Source of the DNA: Sulfopaludibacter sp963835555
Lineage (GTDB): Bacteria; Acidobacteriota; Terriglobia; Bryobacterales; Bryobacteraceae
Reading direction: 5' to 3'
DNA length: 64,000 bases
Assembly (NCBI GenBank): GCA_963835555.1
Contig: CAWIGC010000012.1
Coordinates: 1 to 64,000 of the forward strand
Shown: positions 19,415 through 30,080 of the stretch, piece after piece
Position numbering within the stretch: the first letter of the stretch is position 1
Layout: each line of letters starts with the position of its first letter
Translations under genes and position numbers: made by a program
The notes under the pieces: model-generated
Database searches by the model: none
Told to the model about the DNA's origin: nothing
Seen by the model: the letters and a program-made list of their open reading frames with translations, nothing else

Positions 19415-21500
19415 TCAAGTGCTGGGATCGAAGATCGCGCCGGTGAGGAAATCGGGCCAGTCGCGCTCGAAGAACGGTCGCTGGGACCGGTCGCGCCGGC
19501 GGACGGGCCGCCGGCCGCAAGTGAAATGATCGCCTTCGAGCCGAACCAGGATCTGTTCGGCGCGATCCTCGAGGCGCTCGGAACGGAATCGAAATTCGGT
19601 CAGCGGCCCGGTCCGGGCGAGCGGGACCTGGCTCCCGTCCGGGCTGCATACCGTCCGCGCCCCCCGGCTTCCCCCGCCTCGCTCGACGTAAAACGCAAGC
19701 GCGGCGAGCACCGCTTCCGAAACGATCGCCATCTGGCGCCATTGCAGCGCCCTCAGCAGCTCCGTAAGCCCCCTCGAAGGCGACGCCGCGCTGGCGGATC
19801 GCGCTGTTGAGCGCGCTCGCGCCGGCCAGTGCCGATTGCACGTCCGCGTCCGTGCAGATGATCCCCGCGTGGTCGCTCATGCGGGCCTGAACTTCGTTCC
19901 TGATGGCCTCGGCTTTGATCGGGCTGTCGGCTCGAAGGACGTCGAAGGATTCGCTGAGAGCGCCTTCGATGAGGTCGCGTTCCGGCGGGTGCGCGGCTTT
20001 CGCCGCGTCTGCCCGCGAGGCGATATAGTTCGGCGCAGCGCGTGCCGAAGACCTGGCCGGCATTGAGCGCCGCGCCGCCCGGACGGGTGACGCCATGGGT
20101 TCCGGCCGCTTCGCCGACCGCGTAGCAGCCCTCGAGGCTCGTCTCGCCCCAGGTGTCGACCGCGAGGCCGCCGTTCATGTGCTGGTTGTTGATCGCGAAT
20201 TCGAGCGGATCTCTGCGTGATGTCGTATTTGTAGCGCTTGTAGAGCTCGATCGAGAGCGGGTTCATCTTGCGAAGGCGATCGATCGGCTTTTCGAGCAGG
20301 GCGCCGGTGTTCTCGAGATAGGCGCGCACGTCGCGGATCCAGCGCGTTCGAGATCGAAATCCGCGTCTCCCGGGACGGCGAGCGGATTGCGATTGAAATC
20401 CATGAACACTTTTCGTCCCGCCTGCGTCTCCCGGAACACTGCGAGGTCGAACAGGCTCGAGCCGAAGTCGAGCATGCGCGTCGCATGGAACGGCCACTGA
20501 TAGCCTTTCCGGAAGATGTTCGAGGCCAGCTCCCGCGTCGTCCGGTAATAGTCGGCGAGAAAGTTGCGCTCGCGCCCGCGAGAGTCGAGCGAGAACACAT
20601 AGGGCATCGCACTGCACGTAGGTGCCCGAGAGATTCCAGGGAAATCCGTCTGCGCGGACGTGCCGATGCCGAACTGGCTCTCGGTCAGGTTGACGGCTTC
20701 GAGGCCCGCCTCGAGCGCGAGGCCGAGCGAGCCGAAGCAGTGCCTGGGATAAACGCTGTCGCGATAGAGTTCGCCAGGGCCGCCGGTGGCGATGACGACG
20801 CGAGTTGCAGAGAAAGACGGCGAGGCCGAGCGGATTGTCCGTCGGTCCGCTGCTTCGGGCGCATCGCCAGGACGCCGGCTGCACGACGGGCGGCCGCGGC
20901 GCGACAAGAAGGCGAACGCCGGTCGTGTGGTTGAAGATCGGAATGTCGAGCCGGATCGCCTCCCGCGCCAGGACCTGCACCATCAGGCGGGAGGTGCGCG
21001 GACCGCAACTCGTCGCGCGGCCGACTTCGTCGTGATCGGTCTGGTAGCGCAGTACGCCGCCCAGCCGGTCCTGCGGGATCGGCAGCCCCAGGAATTGCAG
21101 GGACGCGAGCGCCCGCGCCGATCCGACCGCCTCGACATAGGCGGTGTCCTCGTCCATCGCGCCGCCGGCGCCGAGGGCGTCCGCCATGGCGCGAAAGTCG
21201 TCGCCTCGATCCGCGCCGTTGGCGGTGTGCAGCGTCTGCTTGTCGGATCCCGAGCAGGCGGACGTGCCGCCGAAGGCGCTCTGGGTCGCGATCGCGACGT
21301 CGACGTCCCGGCGCTTCAGTTCGACCGCTGCGCGCAGTCCGGCCGCGCCGCTGCCGAGCACCAGCGCCTCGACAACGCCGCACCGGCAGTCTGAAGCCGA
21401 GCGCCGGGATGAACTCCTGCGGCGGCCTCTCATTGGCGAGCCTCGGCATCGCGACGTCGGTCAGCCGGTCGAGGATCGCTTGGGGGATCGGCGTGCTCAA
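19415..21500 (-). CDS. FAD-dependent oxidoreductase, fumarate reductase/succinate dehydrogenase flavoprotein type
   Basis: Flavoprotein of about 690 residues. An apparent TTG start at 21500 gives LSTPIPQAILDRLTDVAMPR. The FAD-binding motif is VLGSGAAGLRAAVELKRRDV, followed by SAFGGTSACSGSDKQTLHTAN typical of the fumarate reductase/aspartate oxidase flavoprotein family. A second FAD segment (YAVGEAAGTHGVTRPGGAALN) lies near 20060-20130. C-terminal end FFERDWPDFLTGAIFDPST. Several indels break it. It runs divergently from the LacI gene across a shared operator region, so it is probably part of the same regulon. Substrate unknown. Confidence 0.75.
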
Positions 21501-21637
21501 GGGTTGTTCTCTGAGTTGGGAGTTGACGGGATGTCCAAGATCGACTAGTGCTATTAGCACGTTCCAATTACGCTTGGCAACGATCTTCAAATTGCCTGCG
21601 TCTAGGATGCAAGCAGATGACGGATCGGCGACGTTGC

Positions 21638-21651
21638 TTGGAACGTTCCAA
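21638..21651. promoter_or_regulatory. LacI-family operator
   Basis: Perfect 14-base palindrome TTGGAACGTTCCAA with a central CG, 18 bases upstream of the LacI gene. A half-matching site (GCACGTTCCAATTA) lies near 21556-21569, closer to the divergent flavoprotein gene. Such CG-centred palindromes are the usual target of LacI/GalR regulators, so the regulator probably controls both transcription units and itself. Confidence 0.75.
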
Positions 21652-21668
21652 ATCCAGATTGAGATGCC

Positions 21669-22745
21669 ATGAACGACGAAGGGCTGGAGAAACGGAGGTG
21701 CGCAACGGTCGGGCGACCATCGTCGACGTCGCGCGCGCGCCGGCGTGTCGAAGTCCACGGTCTCTCTGGTGCTGGGCGGGAGCGGCCTGGTCGCCGAGTC
21801 GACCCGAGAGCGCGTCTCGGACGCGATGTCGCGAGCTTGGCTATATCTACCACCGCGGCGCGGCGACGCTGCGCGGGCGCCAAATCCGGCGTCCTCGGCA
21901 TGGTCATCAACGACCTGTCGAACCCCTTCTACGTCGAACTGGCGATCGGCATCGAGCAGGCCTGCCAGGGCGCGGCCTTCATTCCGTTTCTCGCCAACAT
22001 CGCGCGAGAATCCGGTTCGCCAGCAGCAGGTCATCCGCTCGATGCGCGAGCACGGCGCTGCCGGCCTGGTGCTCGTCGCCGGCGATCGGCACGTCGCTGG
22101 GCGAGTTGAAGGCGCTGATCGCTGGCTTGCCGGTCGTTCAGGTCATGCGCCGCCTTCCCGGGCTCAAGGCCTCGCTGGTCTCGCCGGAGAATCGGGAGGG
22201 AGCGCGAAAAGCGACCGCTCATCTGATCGCTGCCGGACACACGCGAATTGCGTTCGTCGGCGGCGCTCAAGTCGATGATCGTTCGCGAGGAGCGTCTCGC
22301 CGGCTATCGGCTCGCCCTGCGAAGACGCCGGACTTTCGTTCGAGAGTTCGCTGGTCATCGAGACGATGACCAACTACTCGGGCGGCGGGGCGGCGGCTCC
22401 GCAATTGCTCAACCTCCGCGAGCCCGCGACCGCAGCCCTTTGTTACAACGACGTCGTCGCGATCGGGCTTGTTCGCGCGCTTGCCGAAGCCGGGATCTCG
22501 GTCGGGCAGGGATTTCGCAGTCATCGGCTTCGACGACATCGAAGAGGCCAAACACACGCTTCCCGCATTGACGCAGCGTCGCGGTGAACGGCCGCAATCT
22601 CGGCTCTCGCGCAGCGCAGCTGCTTGATGCGCCAACTCGCCAGCGGCGACTTTGAACCGGAAACGGTCATTGTGCCCGACAACCCTGATCGTGCGCGCCT
22701 CTTGCGGCACTTCGACACTACAATCCGACGGGAGGCGCTCCATGA
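21669..22745 (+). CDS. LacI family transcriptional regulator, indel-broken
   Basis: Helix-turn-helix region reads RATIVDVARA-GVSKSTVSLVLGG followed by AESTRERVSDAMS and LGYIYHRGAATLRG, the classical LacI hinge. The sugar-binding domain follows: SGVLGMVINDLSNPFYVELA, LPVVQVMRRLPG, HLIAAGHTRIAFVGG, and VIGFDDIEEAKHTLP near 22520-22560. Shifts lie near 21736, 21832, 21881, 22010 and 22085. The stop overlaps the start of the next gene (ATGA at 22742-22745). Confidence 0.85.
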
Positions 22746-23758
22746 CGAAACTCCGATGGGGGCTCGATCGGCGCCAGCACGATCGCCGCGCGAGCACATG
22801 ATCGAGCGCGTTCCGCGCCAACGGCGGCGAAGTCGTCGCGGTCATGAGCACGAACGCCGGACCGCGCCGCCAAATATCGCGCACGAGCATCGGATCGCGC
22901 AGGCGACGACGAGCCTGGAGGAACTGGTTGAGTCGAAGGACGTCGACGCCGTCTACATCTCGACGACCAACGAGCTTCATCGCGACCAGGTCTTCGCCGC
23001 GGCCGCGGCCGGAAAGCACGTTCTCTGCGAGAAGCCGCTGGCGCTGACCCTCGCCGACGCGCGCGCGATGGTCGCCGAATGCCGCAAGCGCGGCGTGGTC
23101 ATGGGGACAAACCATCATCTTCGCAACGCCGCCACACACCGCGCGATGCGCGACGGCGATCATAGAGGGGCGGATCGGCAAGCCGCTGTTCGCCCGGGTC
23201 TTTCACGCTGTCTATCTGCCGCCCCATTTGCAGGGCTGGCGGATCGAGAAGCCGGAGGCGGGCGGAGGCGTTATGATGGATATTACTGTCCATGACGCCG
23301 ACACGCTTGCGTTTCGTGCTCGACGACGAACCGCCGGCGGTGAGCGCGATGACCTCGCACGGCGGAATGGGCCAGCGAGGGCCTCGAGGACGGCGCCATG
23401 GGCGTCATCCGCTTCTCCAGCGGGCTGCTCGCGCAGTTTCACGACGCATTTACCACCAAATACGCGACGACCGGGTTTGAAGTGCATGGGGAGCTAGGGT
23501 TCGCTGATCGGCCGCGACTGCATGACCCAGGCGCCGAAGGGCGACGTTCTGCTCCGCACTTCCTCCGGCGAGGAAGCGCTGAAACTCGATCACGAAGAAT
23601 CTTTACGTCCGCTCGATCCGCCTCTTCCAGGAGGCGGTCGCAGGACGCGGCGCGCCGTCGGCGACGGGCGAGGATGGGGTCAAGTCGCTGAGCGTCGCCA
23701 TCTCGCGCTCGAAGCGGCGCGATCCGGCGCCGAAACCGCAATCGACCTGAACGTTTGA
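22742..23758 (+). CDS. Gfo/Idh/MocA family oxidoreductase, indel-broken
   Basis: NAD(P)-dependent sugar or inositol dehydrogenase-type enzyme. Start MTKLRWGL-IGASTIA is a Rossmann motif; then VDAVYISTTNELHRDQVFAA and HVLCEKPLALTLADA, the family EKP motif. The substrate-domain segment EAGGGVMMDITVHDADTL carries the conserved D...H pair. Frames shift near 22770, 22820, 23160, 23310, 23380 and 23510. Translationally coupled to the LacI gene. Confidence 0.83.
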
Positions 23759-23766
23759 GGCAGAGC

Positions 23767-25374
23767 ATGTCCAGGCAGAAAGTCATTTCCGCCTCGGACG
23801 CCGCTCGCCTGATCCCCGACGGCGCGATCGTCACCGTCTCTTCGTCTTCGGCGCTTGGTTGTCCCGACGCTGTGCTGGCTGCGATCGGGCGAGCGGTTCG
23901 ACGCCGAGGGTCATCCGCGCAACATCACGACGCTCCACCCGATCGCGGCCGGCGACATGTGGGGAGTGAAGGGTATCGACCACCTGGCTAAGCCCGGTTG
24001 TCTCGCGCGGGTATCTGGCCGGCTCCTATCCGTCTGGTCCGTCCTCGGCCGAGCCGCCGGCGATTTGGAAGATGATCACTGGCGACGCAATCCCCGCCTA
24101 CAACGTGCCATCGGGCATCCTGTTCGACATTCATCGCGAGGCGGCGGCAAAGCGACCAGGCGTTCTGACCAAAGTCGGAATGGATACGTTCGTCGATCCC
24201 GGCCACGAAGGCTGCGCGATGAACGCAAGGCGGCTTCGGAGCCGATCGTGGACGTGTCAATTTCGCTGGCGACGAATGGCTGTTCTTCCCGACCATCACT
24301 CCGCAGATCGCGATCATTCGCGCCACGACGGCCGACGAAAGAGGAAATCTTTCTTACGAGCACGAAGGCGGCATTCTCGGGCCGCTCGATCAGGCCCTTG
24401 CAGTGCGCAACAACGGCGGGATCGTAATTGCGCAAGTCAAACGGCTTGCCGCGTCGGGTACGCTGCGTCCCCACGACGTCGTCGTGCCCGGCATACTCGT
24501 CGACTACATCGTCATCGCGCCGGATCAGTTGCAGACGACTCACACGCCTTATGAACCCGCTATTTCTGGCGAGATCTTTCGTCCGTTGTGGTCCTTCGAG
24601 ACTCCGAAGTTCGATATCGCCAAGGTCATCGCGCGACGGGTGGCTCAGGAATTGCGCGAGGGCGATGCGGTCAACATCGGCTTTGGCATTTCTGCGAACG
24701 TGCCGCGAATCCTGATCGAGGAGGGCAGGCACGGCGCCGTGACCTGGGTCATCGAACAGGGCGCCGTGGGGGGCGTGCCGTTGCTCGATTTCCAATTCGG
24801 CTGCGCGTCAAACGCCGAGGCGATCGTGCCGTCGCCGGCTCAGTTCACTTATTTCCAGGGCGGCGGCTTTGACATGTCGCTGCTCTCGTTCCTGCAGATC
24901 GACCGCCTCGGCTCCGTCAACGTCTCCAAACTCGGCGTGCGGCCGCACGTGACAGCAGGGGCGGGCGGCTTCGTCGACATCACCGCGCGCGCGAGGAAGA
25001 TCGTTTTTTCCGGCTATTTCACCGCAGGGGCCGAGACTCGAAGGTCAGCGACGGGGCGGTGATGATTTCGAAGGAAGGCAAGGTCAAGAAGCTCGTTCAC
25101 TCTGTCGAGCAGATCTCCTTTTCGGGCCCGCGGGCGGTCGCTCAGGGTCAGGAAATTCTCTACGTCACCGAACGGTGCGTGCTTCGCTTGGAGCCGGAAG
25201 GCGTGACCGTTGTCGAGTTGGCCCCGGGCGTCGATCTTGAAGCGCGACGTACTTGCTCAGGCCGAGTTTCCGCTGAGGGTGGCGCCGAAGCTGCGGAAGA
25301 TGGACCCGGCGCTGTTTCCATCCCGAGCCGATCAATCTTGATGCTTCACCCGGCCCGGGAGGCGGCTCCAATGA
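23767..25374 (+). CDS. YdiF-type acyl-CoA:acetate/3-ketoacid CoA-transferase, indel-broken
   Basis: Family I CoA-transferase with fused alpha and beta parts (about 530 residues). N-terminal MSRQKVISASDAARLIPDGA and PRNITTLHPIAAGDMWGVKG; middle GGIVIAQVKRLAASGTLRPH; beta part EGDAVNIGFGISANVPRILI followed by WVIEQGAVGGVPL, where the Glu of EQG is the expected catalytic residue; then SVNVSKLGVRPHVTAGAGGF and FSGPRAVAQGQEILYVTER. It starts 8 bases after the oxidoreductase stop and overlaps the hydratase start by 4 bases. It likely activates or transfers CoA to an acid from the pathway. Confidence 0.85.
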
Positions 25375-26143
25375 GCGCCTTCGTCGAACTCACATTTGAA
25401 GGCCCCCTCGCGCGTCTGACGATGAAGCGGGCTGACAAGCTCAACGCACTCGATCGCGCGATGATCGACGCGCTCGGCGACGCCGCCGCGCGATCGAAGC
25501 CTCGCGGGACGCCCGAGTCGCGATCCTCTCCGGCGAGGGCAAGGCGTTCTGCGCCGGCGGCGACATCGCCGCCTGGGGCGGTCTTCCGGCGCTTGAGATG
25601 TGGCGCGACTGGACGCGCGCCGGTCATCGCGCGTTCGAGGCGCTTGCGCGGCTGCGCGTTCCCCTGATCGCGGCGCTCACCGGTCACGCCTTCGGCGGCG
25701 GCCTCGAGCTTGCGGCGGTCGCCGACATCCGCATCGCCGAGAGCGGGATCAAGCTCGGCCTTCCGGAGTCCGGGCTCGGCATGGCGCCGGGTTGGTCGGG
25801 CACCCAGCGGCTTGTGCGTCGATTTGGGCCGTCGGTCGTCCGCCGCATGGCGCTCGCGGGCGCGATGTTCACCGCGGAGGAGGCGCTTGTGCTCGGTCTT
25901 GTCGACGAAGTGACCGAGCAGGGCGACGGCGTCGCGCGCGCCAGAACGGTCGCCGCCGACATCGCCAAGCGGGGTCCGATTGCGGTGCAGATGGTCAAGG
26001 CGATGATCAATGTCGGCGGAGGGCGAGGATCGCGACGCGCCGATCGAAGGTCTCGCCGGCGCGCTGACCGCGCTGACCGAGGATCTGAGCGAGGGCGTCG
26101 CCGCATTCCGCGCCAAGCGGGCGCCGAATTCGCGGGCCGCTAG
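25371..26143 (+). CDS. Enoyl-CoA hydratase/isomerase family protein
   Basis: Crotonase-fold protein of about 257 residues starting MSAFVELTFEGPLARLTMKR. It has the oxyanion-hole segments FCAGGDIAAWGG and ALTGHAFGGGLELAAVADIR, and GLPESGLGMAPGWSGTQRLV with a Glu at the usual second catalytic position. Two shifts (near 25500 and 26030) break it. Its place between the CoA-transferase and aldehyde dehydrogenase suggests hydration or isomerisation of an acyl-CoA intermediate. Confidence 0.87.
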
Positions 26144-26154
26144 GAAAGGTTCCC

Positions 26155-27683
26155 ATGAACGCGAAGACTCCGATCACTGTTGACACGTGGAAGCTGAACG
26201 AGGCGCTGAAGCGCTTTCCGCGTGAGCGCGCGATGCTGATCGACGGCCGGGAGGTGGCCGGCGACGGCGAGACCATCGAGCGTCGGAGCCCGGCGCATGG
26301 GGTCGTCGTGACGCGTGTGCCGCGTGGCCGCGCCGACGACGCGAAGCGCGCCATCGCGGCTGCGCGCAAGGCCTTCGACACCGGGCGCTGGCCGCATGAG
26401 ACGGCCTCGAACCGGGCGCGCGTGCTCCTGAAAGTTGCGGATCTGATCGACCGCGACCGCGAGATTCTCGCGATCCTCGATACGCTCGAGTCGGGCAAGC
26501 CGATCGGTCAGGCGCGCGGCGAGATCGAAGGCGCTGCGGACATCTGGCGATATGCGGCCTCGCTCGCGCGTGAGCTCTCGGGCGAGAGCTACGCGAATTT
26601 GGGGCGGACCGGCTGGGCTTCGTCCTGCGCGAGCCGATCGGCGTCGTGTCGATCATCACGCCCTGGAATTTTCCTCTGCTGATCGTGTCGCAGAAACTTC
26701 CTTTCGCCCTGGCCGCCGGCTGCGCTTGCGTCGTCAAGCCAAGCGAGATGACGTCGGCGTCGACGCTGCATCTCGGATCGCTGCTGGCCGAGGCGGGATT
26801 GCCCGACGGCGCGTGCAACATCGTCACCGGCTACGGCCCCGAGGTCGGGGCGCCCATGACGACGGACCCGCGCGTCGACATGATTTCGTTCACGGGATCG
26901 ACCGGGGTCGGGCGGGCGGCCATGGCCGCCGCCGCGGCCACGCTGAAGAAAGTGTCGATGGAGTTGGGAGGCAAGAACCCCCAGGTGATCTTCCCGGACG
27001 CAGACATGGATGCGGCCCTGGACGCGGCGGCTTTCGGCGCCTATTTCAACGCCGGCGAATGCTGTAACGCGGGCTCGCGCATCCTTCTGCACGCGAAAAT
27101 CGCCGACGAGTTCCTGGCGGCGCTGGCCGATCGGGCGGCGGCGGCGAAGGTCGGCGACCCGCTCGATCCGGAAACGCGGGTCGGAGCGATCATCACCGCC
27201 GATCATCTCGGCAAGATTGAGTCGCATCTGAAGGCGGCGCGCGAAAAGGGCGCTGTCTTGCGGACTGGCGGCGGGCGGCTCGAATCGAACGGTCTTTTCA
27301 TGGCGCCGACGATCGTCGAGAACGTCGACCCGTCGATGGCGATCGCGCGCGATGAGGTGTTCGGTCCGGTAGTCGTCGCTCTGACCTTCGAGACCGTGGA
27401 AGAAGCTATCGCCCTTGCCAATTCGACGTCGTATGGTCTTTCGGCAAGCGTCTGGAGCCGTGACGTCGATACCGCGATCGGGGTGGGGCGGGGCGTGCGG
27501 GCCGGCACCGTGTGGGTCAACACCTTCATGGACGGGACGCCGGAGCTGCCGTTCGGCGGCTACCATCAGTCCGGCATTGGCCGCGAACTCGGCCGCAATG
27601 CAGTCAAGGATTACACAGAAGAGAAAACGTTTCACGTCCACACCGGTCCGCGAACGAGCTGGTGGCTGCCACGGGGCGCGTAA
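26155..27683 (+). CDS. Aldehyde dehydrogenase (NAD(P)+)
   Basis: About 508 residues, normal for the family. It starts MNAKTPITVDTWKLNEALKR and has a single shift near 26610. Motifs: VSIITPWNFPLLIVSQKLPF, CVVKPSEMTSASTL, ISFTGSTGVGRAAM, MELGGKNPQVIFPDADMD (general-base Glu) and FNAGECCNAGSRILL with the catalytic Cys; DEVFGPVVVALTF near the end. It oxidises an aldehyde to the acid; the specific substrate is not readable from sequence. Confidence 0.92.
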
Positions 27684-27771
27684 GGGACGGGAAGAATCGG
27701 GAGCCGATGCAAGGTTTCTGATACGGGGCCGGACCGTTTCCGGCGGGAGAAACGACTTGGAAGGTGAGACA

Positions 27772-29039
27772 ATGCATTTCCGCACCATATTGATGGCAAG
27801 CGCGATGGCCGCCTCGGCGATCGGTTTTGCCGGCGGGGCCCAGGCGGCCGACAACAAAGAAGTCCAGATGCTGCATTGGTGGACGTCAGGCGGCGAAGCG
27901 GCCGCGCTGAACGTGCTCAAGCAGGATCTGGCGAAAGAGGGCTACGCCTGGAAGGACGTGCCGGTCGCGGGCGGCGGCGGCGAAGGCGCGATGACCGCGC
28001 TTGAAGGCGATGGTAGCCGCAGGCAATCCGCCGACCGCTTCGCAAATCCTCGGCTATTACGCCGTCGACTACGCGGAAGCGGGCAAGCTCGGCGACATCA
28101 CCTCGCTCGCGACGAAGGAAGGCTGGGCAAAGGTCGATCCCCACGGCGCTGCAGAAGTTCACTACCACCAATGGGAAATGGGACGCGGTTCCAGTCAACA
28201 TCCATTCCGTCAATTGGGTCTGGATCAACAAGGCGGCGATGGAAAAGATCGGCGGTACGCAGCCGAAGACCTTCGACGATTTCGTCGCTCTGCTCGACAA
28301 GGCAAAGGCGGCCGGAATCATTCCCCTCGCGCTGGGTGGCCAGCCCTGGCAGGAAGCCACCTTGTTCGACTTCGTCGTCGACATCCACGGGCGGCATCGA
28401 CTTCTACAAGAAGGCGTTCATCGACATGGATGAGGGCGCGCTGAAGTCGGACACGATGAAGAAGGCGTTCGACAACTTGGCCAAGCTGCGCGCCTATACC
28501 GACCCGAACTATGCGGGCCGCGACTGGAACCTCGCCACGGCGATGGTGATCAAGGGCGACGCGCTGGTGCAGGTGATGGGCGACTGGGCCAAGGGCGAGT
28601 TCGTCAACGCCAATCAAAAGCGGACAAGGACTTCCTCTGCTATCGCTTCCCCGGGACGGACGGCTCGGTGATCTACAACACCGACATGTTCGCGATGTTC
28701 GACGTTCTCGGCGGATCGCAAGGCGGCGCAGCTCGCGCTCGCCGACGCGACGATGAGCTCAGCTTCCAGTCGGCGTTCAACGTCGTCAAGGGTTCGGTCC
28801 CCGCGCGCATGGACGTTCCCGACACCGCATTCGACAGTTGCGGCAAGAAGGGCATCGCCGACGTGAAGGCGGCCAATGCGGACGGCAAGTTCGTCGGATC
28901 GATGGCGCAGAACTACGCACAGCCGCCAGCGGTCGCAGGCGCCTATCATGACGTCGTGACCAAGTTCTTCCACGGCGAAATCAAGAGTTCCGACGCCGCG
29001 GTGACCGAATTGGTGAAGGCGCTGAACAACGCCAAGTAA
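27772..29039 (+). CDS. Sugar ABC transporter binding protein (family 1), indel-broken
   Basis: Secreted binding protein: signal peptide MHFRTILMASAMAASAIGFAGGAQAA, then VQMLHWWTSGGEAAALNVL, as in glucose/mannose-type binding proteins of the MalE superfamily. Further pieces: PPTASQILGYYAVDYAEAGK, WVWINKAAMEKIGG, GGIDFYKKAFIDMDEGALKS, QVMGDWAKGEF and a C-terminus TELVKALNNAK. Shifts near 28010, 28150, 28390, 28620 and 28720. It delivers the sugar to the permeases encoded just downstream. Confidence 0.87.
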
Positions 29040-29044
29040 AAATT

Positions 29045-29078
29045 GCGCCCTCCTCCGTTTCGTCGCGGGGGAGGGCGC
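29045..29078 (+). promoter_or_regulatory. Intercistronic hairpin
   Basis: GCGCCCTCCTCC pairs with the downstream GGGGGAGGGCGC around a short loop. There is no U-tract. Hairpins of this kind between a binding-protein gene and its permease genes usually stabilise the upstream message and lower downstream expression. Confidence 0.6.
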
Positions 29079-29122
29079 TTCCGCAAGCATCGAACGATGG
29101 GACTCATCCCCAGGGGCCGCTC

Positions 29123-30066
29123 ATGACCGCTTTCATTGAGCCGATCGCCGTGGCGGAGCCACGTGGGGCTACGCTGCGCGAAGACTACAGCACCACCTGC
29201 CGAGATTGGTGCTCGCGCCGTCCTTCCTGCTCGTGCTGATCTTCGTCTACGGATTCAATCTTTGGACGTTCTTTCTGTCCTTCACCAATTCGAAGGGCTT
29301 CACCTCGACCAAGCTCATCGGCCTCGCCAATTATCAGAAACTCTGGAACTGGACTTTTGAGACTGACCCGCCGTCGAGCTGGTACACGGCGATCGTCAAT
29401 ATGGGCATTTTCGGCGGGCTCTATGTCGCGTTCTGCCTGTTCCTCGGGCTTGACGCTCGCGATTCTGCTCGACCAGAAAATCCGCGGCGAAGGGATCCTG
29501 CGCCCGATCTATCTCTATCCGCTGGCGCTGTCGTTCATCGTGACGGGGACCGCGTGGAAGCTCTTTCTCGATCCCGGCATCGGGCTCGAGAAGGCGGTTC
29601 ACGACTGGGGCTGGACGAGTTTCAAGTTCGACTGGGTCGTCAATCCCCGGATGATGATCTATTGCGTCGCGATCGCCGGCATCTGGCAGACCTCCGGATT
29701 CGTGATGGCGATGTTCCTCGCGGGCCTGCGCGGCATCGACGGGGAAATCCTCAAAGCAGCGCAGATCGACGGCGCCTCGGCTTTCGCCACCTATTGGCGC
29801 ATCGTTCTCCCATCATGCGGCCCGTGTTCCTCTCGGCCATCATCATCCTCACCCACATGGCGATCAAGTCGTACGATCTCGTCATTTCCGTCACCGGCAA
29901 GAATCTGGGCGGCGCGGCGGAGCTGCCCTCGACCTTCATGTACTCCTACACGTTCACCCGCAACCAGATGGCGGTCGGCTCCACCAGCGCGGTGATCATG
30001 CTGATGACCATCGCCGCGATCATGGTCCCCTATCTCTATTCCGAGCTGCGGGAGAAGCACCAATGA
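29123..30066 (+). CDS. Sugar ABC transporter permease 1
   Basis: Inner-membrane permease of the MalF type (about 313 residues). It starts MTAFIEPIAVAEPRG, shifts near 29200 into LAPSFLLVLIFVYGFNLWTF, and has six hydrophobic segments. The cytoplasmic EAA-type loop is EILKAAQIDGASAFATYWRI VLP, which contacts the ATPase. Further shifts lie near 29450 and 29810. Its stop overlaps the ATG of the next permease (CAATGA). Confidence 0.87.
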
Positions 30067-30080
30067 GCGCGGCCGATGGT
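30063..30080 (+). CDS. Start of second permease gene, cut off
   Basis: ATGAGCGCGGCCGATGGT overlaps the stop of the first permease in the usual ATGA arrangement and would begin the second (MalG-type) permease. Only six codons remain before the sequence changes abruptly to AT-rich DNA, so the operon is truncated here. Confidence 0.6.
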
